Positions 24,633 to 25,039 of a stretch of 25,039 nucleotides of DNA are shown here, piece by piece. The notes beneath the pieces were generated by a model. It searched no databases and was not told where the DNA came from. It saw only the letters and a list, made by a program, of their open reading frames with translations. The translations under genes and the position numbers were made by a program. The stretch spans positions 1-25,039 of the forward strand of contig JAUUYW010000006.1 of the NCBI GenBank assembly GCA_030590265.1, in the 5' to 3' direction. The stretch is from Candidatus Krumholzibacteriia bacterium. Lineage in GTDB: Bacteria > Krumholzibacteriota > Krumholzibacteriia > LZORAL124-64-63. Position 1 is the first letter of the stretch, and each line of letters begins with the position of its first letter.

Positions 24633-24775
24633 ATTCGGGTTAGCAAGCCCACAAGCGGGTAGCTGCTACGTTGCACTCACTTGAACTAGCTATGGCTAGT
24701 CCTGCGCTCGCACGCCTTGCATCTACCCACTTGTGAACTCGCAAACCCGAATTTCTTGGGTAGACAGAACACTAG
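24610..24775. repeat. 166-bp near-palindrome at the convergent batDE/queD junction
   Basis: Arms of 53 bases (24610-24662 and 24723-24775) are reverse complements at 45 of 53 positions, both ending in CTAG. The 60-base centre folds further, with ACTAGC/GCTAGT (24685-24690, 24695-24700) at the tip. Six of the eight arm mismatches (24616, 24620, 24645, 24648, 24649, 24656) become G-U pairs in the minus-strand RNA; only 24630 and 24642 do not. The batDE stop (TAA 24630-24632) lies in the left arm and the queD stop (TAG, 24772-24774) in the right arm. Possible roles are a bidirectional terminator, a mobile palindromic repeat or a minus-strand structured RNA. Confidence 0.85.
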
Positions 24776-25039
24776 GGCCGAAAAACAGCTGCAGTCCGGG
24801 GAGTTTCGCAAACAGTCACATCAACCAGAAGAGGCAGTTTGGGTTTGATGCCGTGGTAAATCCAGGCAGCCAAGATCTCTGCAGTGGGGTTTTCCAACCC
24901 GTCAATCTCATTGAGACAATGGTGGTCCAGGGTTTCCAACATGGGAGCAAAGGCCCAACTGATCTCGCCATAGTCCTGCACCCATCCCAATGTGGAATCC
25001 AGGGGACCTTCAATGGCAAGAATCACCGTGTAGGTGTGC
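24772..25039 (-). CDS. queD: 6-carboxytetrahydropterin synthase / 6-pyruvoyl-tetrahydropterin synthase family, C-terminal part
   Basis: The gene enters from the right edge; its N-terminus is outside the window and the frame is open to the edge. Visible residues are HTYTVILAIEGPLDSTLGWV, then QDYGEIS, LDHHCLNEIDGLENPTAEIL and VTVCETPRTAAVF. These are the QueD/PTPS signatures: the H-x-Y/H of the zinc-binding loop, G-x-V-x-D-(F/Y)-G, L-D-H-x-x-L-N and N-P-T-A-E, with the catalytic aspartate-histidine and the pterin-binding glutamate in V-x-E-T. QueD makes 6-carboxytetrahydropterin in queuosine and 7-deazaguanine synthesis. The substrate of this copy is inferred from family only. Its stop lies in the end of a long palindrome. 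Confidence 0.85.
   Translation of the reverse strand, partial: HTYTVILAIEGPLDSTLGWVQDYGEISWAFAPMLETLDHHCLNEIDGLENPTAEILAAWIYHGIKPKLPLLVDVTVCETPRTAAVFRP

Noticed and set aside
24610..24775. Integron attC site
   Set aside because: The palindrome lacks the conserved GTTRRRY/RYYYAAC core sites and there is no integrase or cassette array.

Overview
The window is a 25 kb piece of chromosome from a Gram-negative bacterium. Lipoprotein signals (three), exported proteins, a TonB_C-type domain and a TolB-like protein point to an outer membrane. One secreted enzyme ends in a FlgD-Ig/type-A-sorting-like domain containing SPNPFN. Together with a Bat (aerotolerance-type) operon and DUF507 genes, this suggests an uncultured lineage near the FCB superphylum (Krumholzibacteriota/Eisenbacteria-like). 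That placement is inference from gene content only. No tRNA, rRNA, CRISPR array, transposase or phage gene was seen.

Left part (1-9713). On the minus strand are a truncated exported oligoendopeptidase F and a propeller-like lipoprotein. On the plus strand is a nadA-cysteine desulfurase pair (NAD precursor synthesis and probable Fe-S supply), closed by a clear bidirectional terminator. A minus-strand group follows: a four-domain S1 protein, a hemolysin III family membrane protein, an HDOD-SpoIIE phosphatase fusion, and a secreted five-bladed-propeller glycosidase-like protein. Back-to-back candidate promoters sit near 9764-9825.

Middle (9935-16047). On the plus strand are an exported TPR protein, a lipoprotein with a TonB_C-like end, a TolB/PD40-like lipoprotein and a class II aldolase family protein. 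On the minus strand are a GT4-type glycosyltransferase and two tandem DUF507 genes.

Right part (16235-24632) is one tightly packed plus-strand Bat operon: MoxR ATPase, DUF58, a DUF4381-like membrane protein, BatA, BatB, a TPR/BatC-like segment, and a BatD-BatE fusion. Adjacent genes overlap by one base or are separated by 4-12 bases. In this family the MoxR ATPase is thought to act on membrane-bound von Willebrand A proteins, with BatD/BatE on the periplasmic side.

The most notable points are as follows. (1) A single in-frame TAA at 21359-21361 splits what otherwise reads as one BatB-TPR/BatC protein, inside the first TPR. (2) BatD and BatE are fused, with a BatE-like signal peptide retained internally. 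(3) A 166-bp near-palindrome (24610-24775) supplies the stop codons of both batDE and the convergent queD gene, and its mismatches are mostly G-U pairs in the minus-strand RNA. (4) A perfect 11-bp hairpin directly abuts the ATG of the HDOD-SpoIIE gene.
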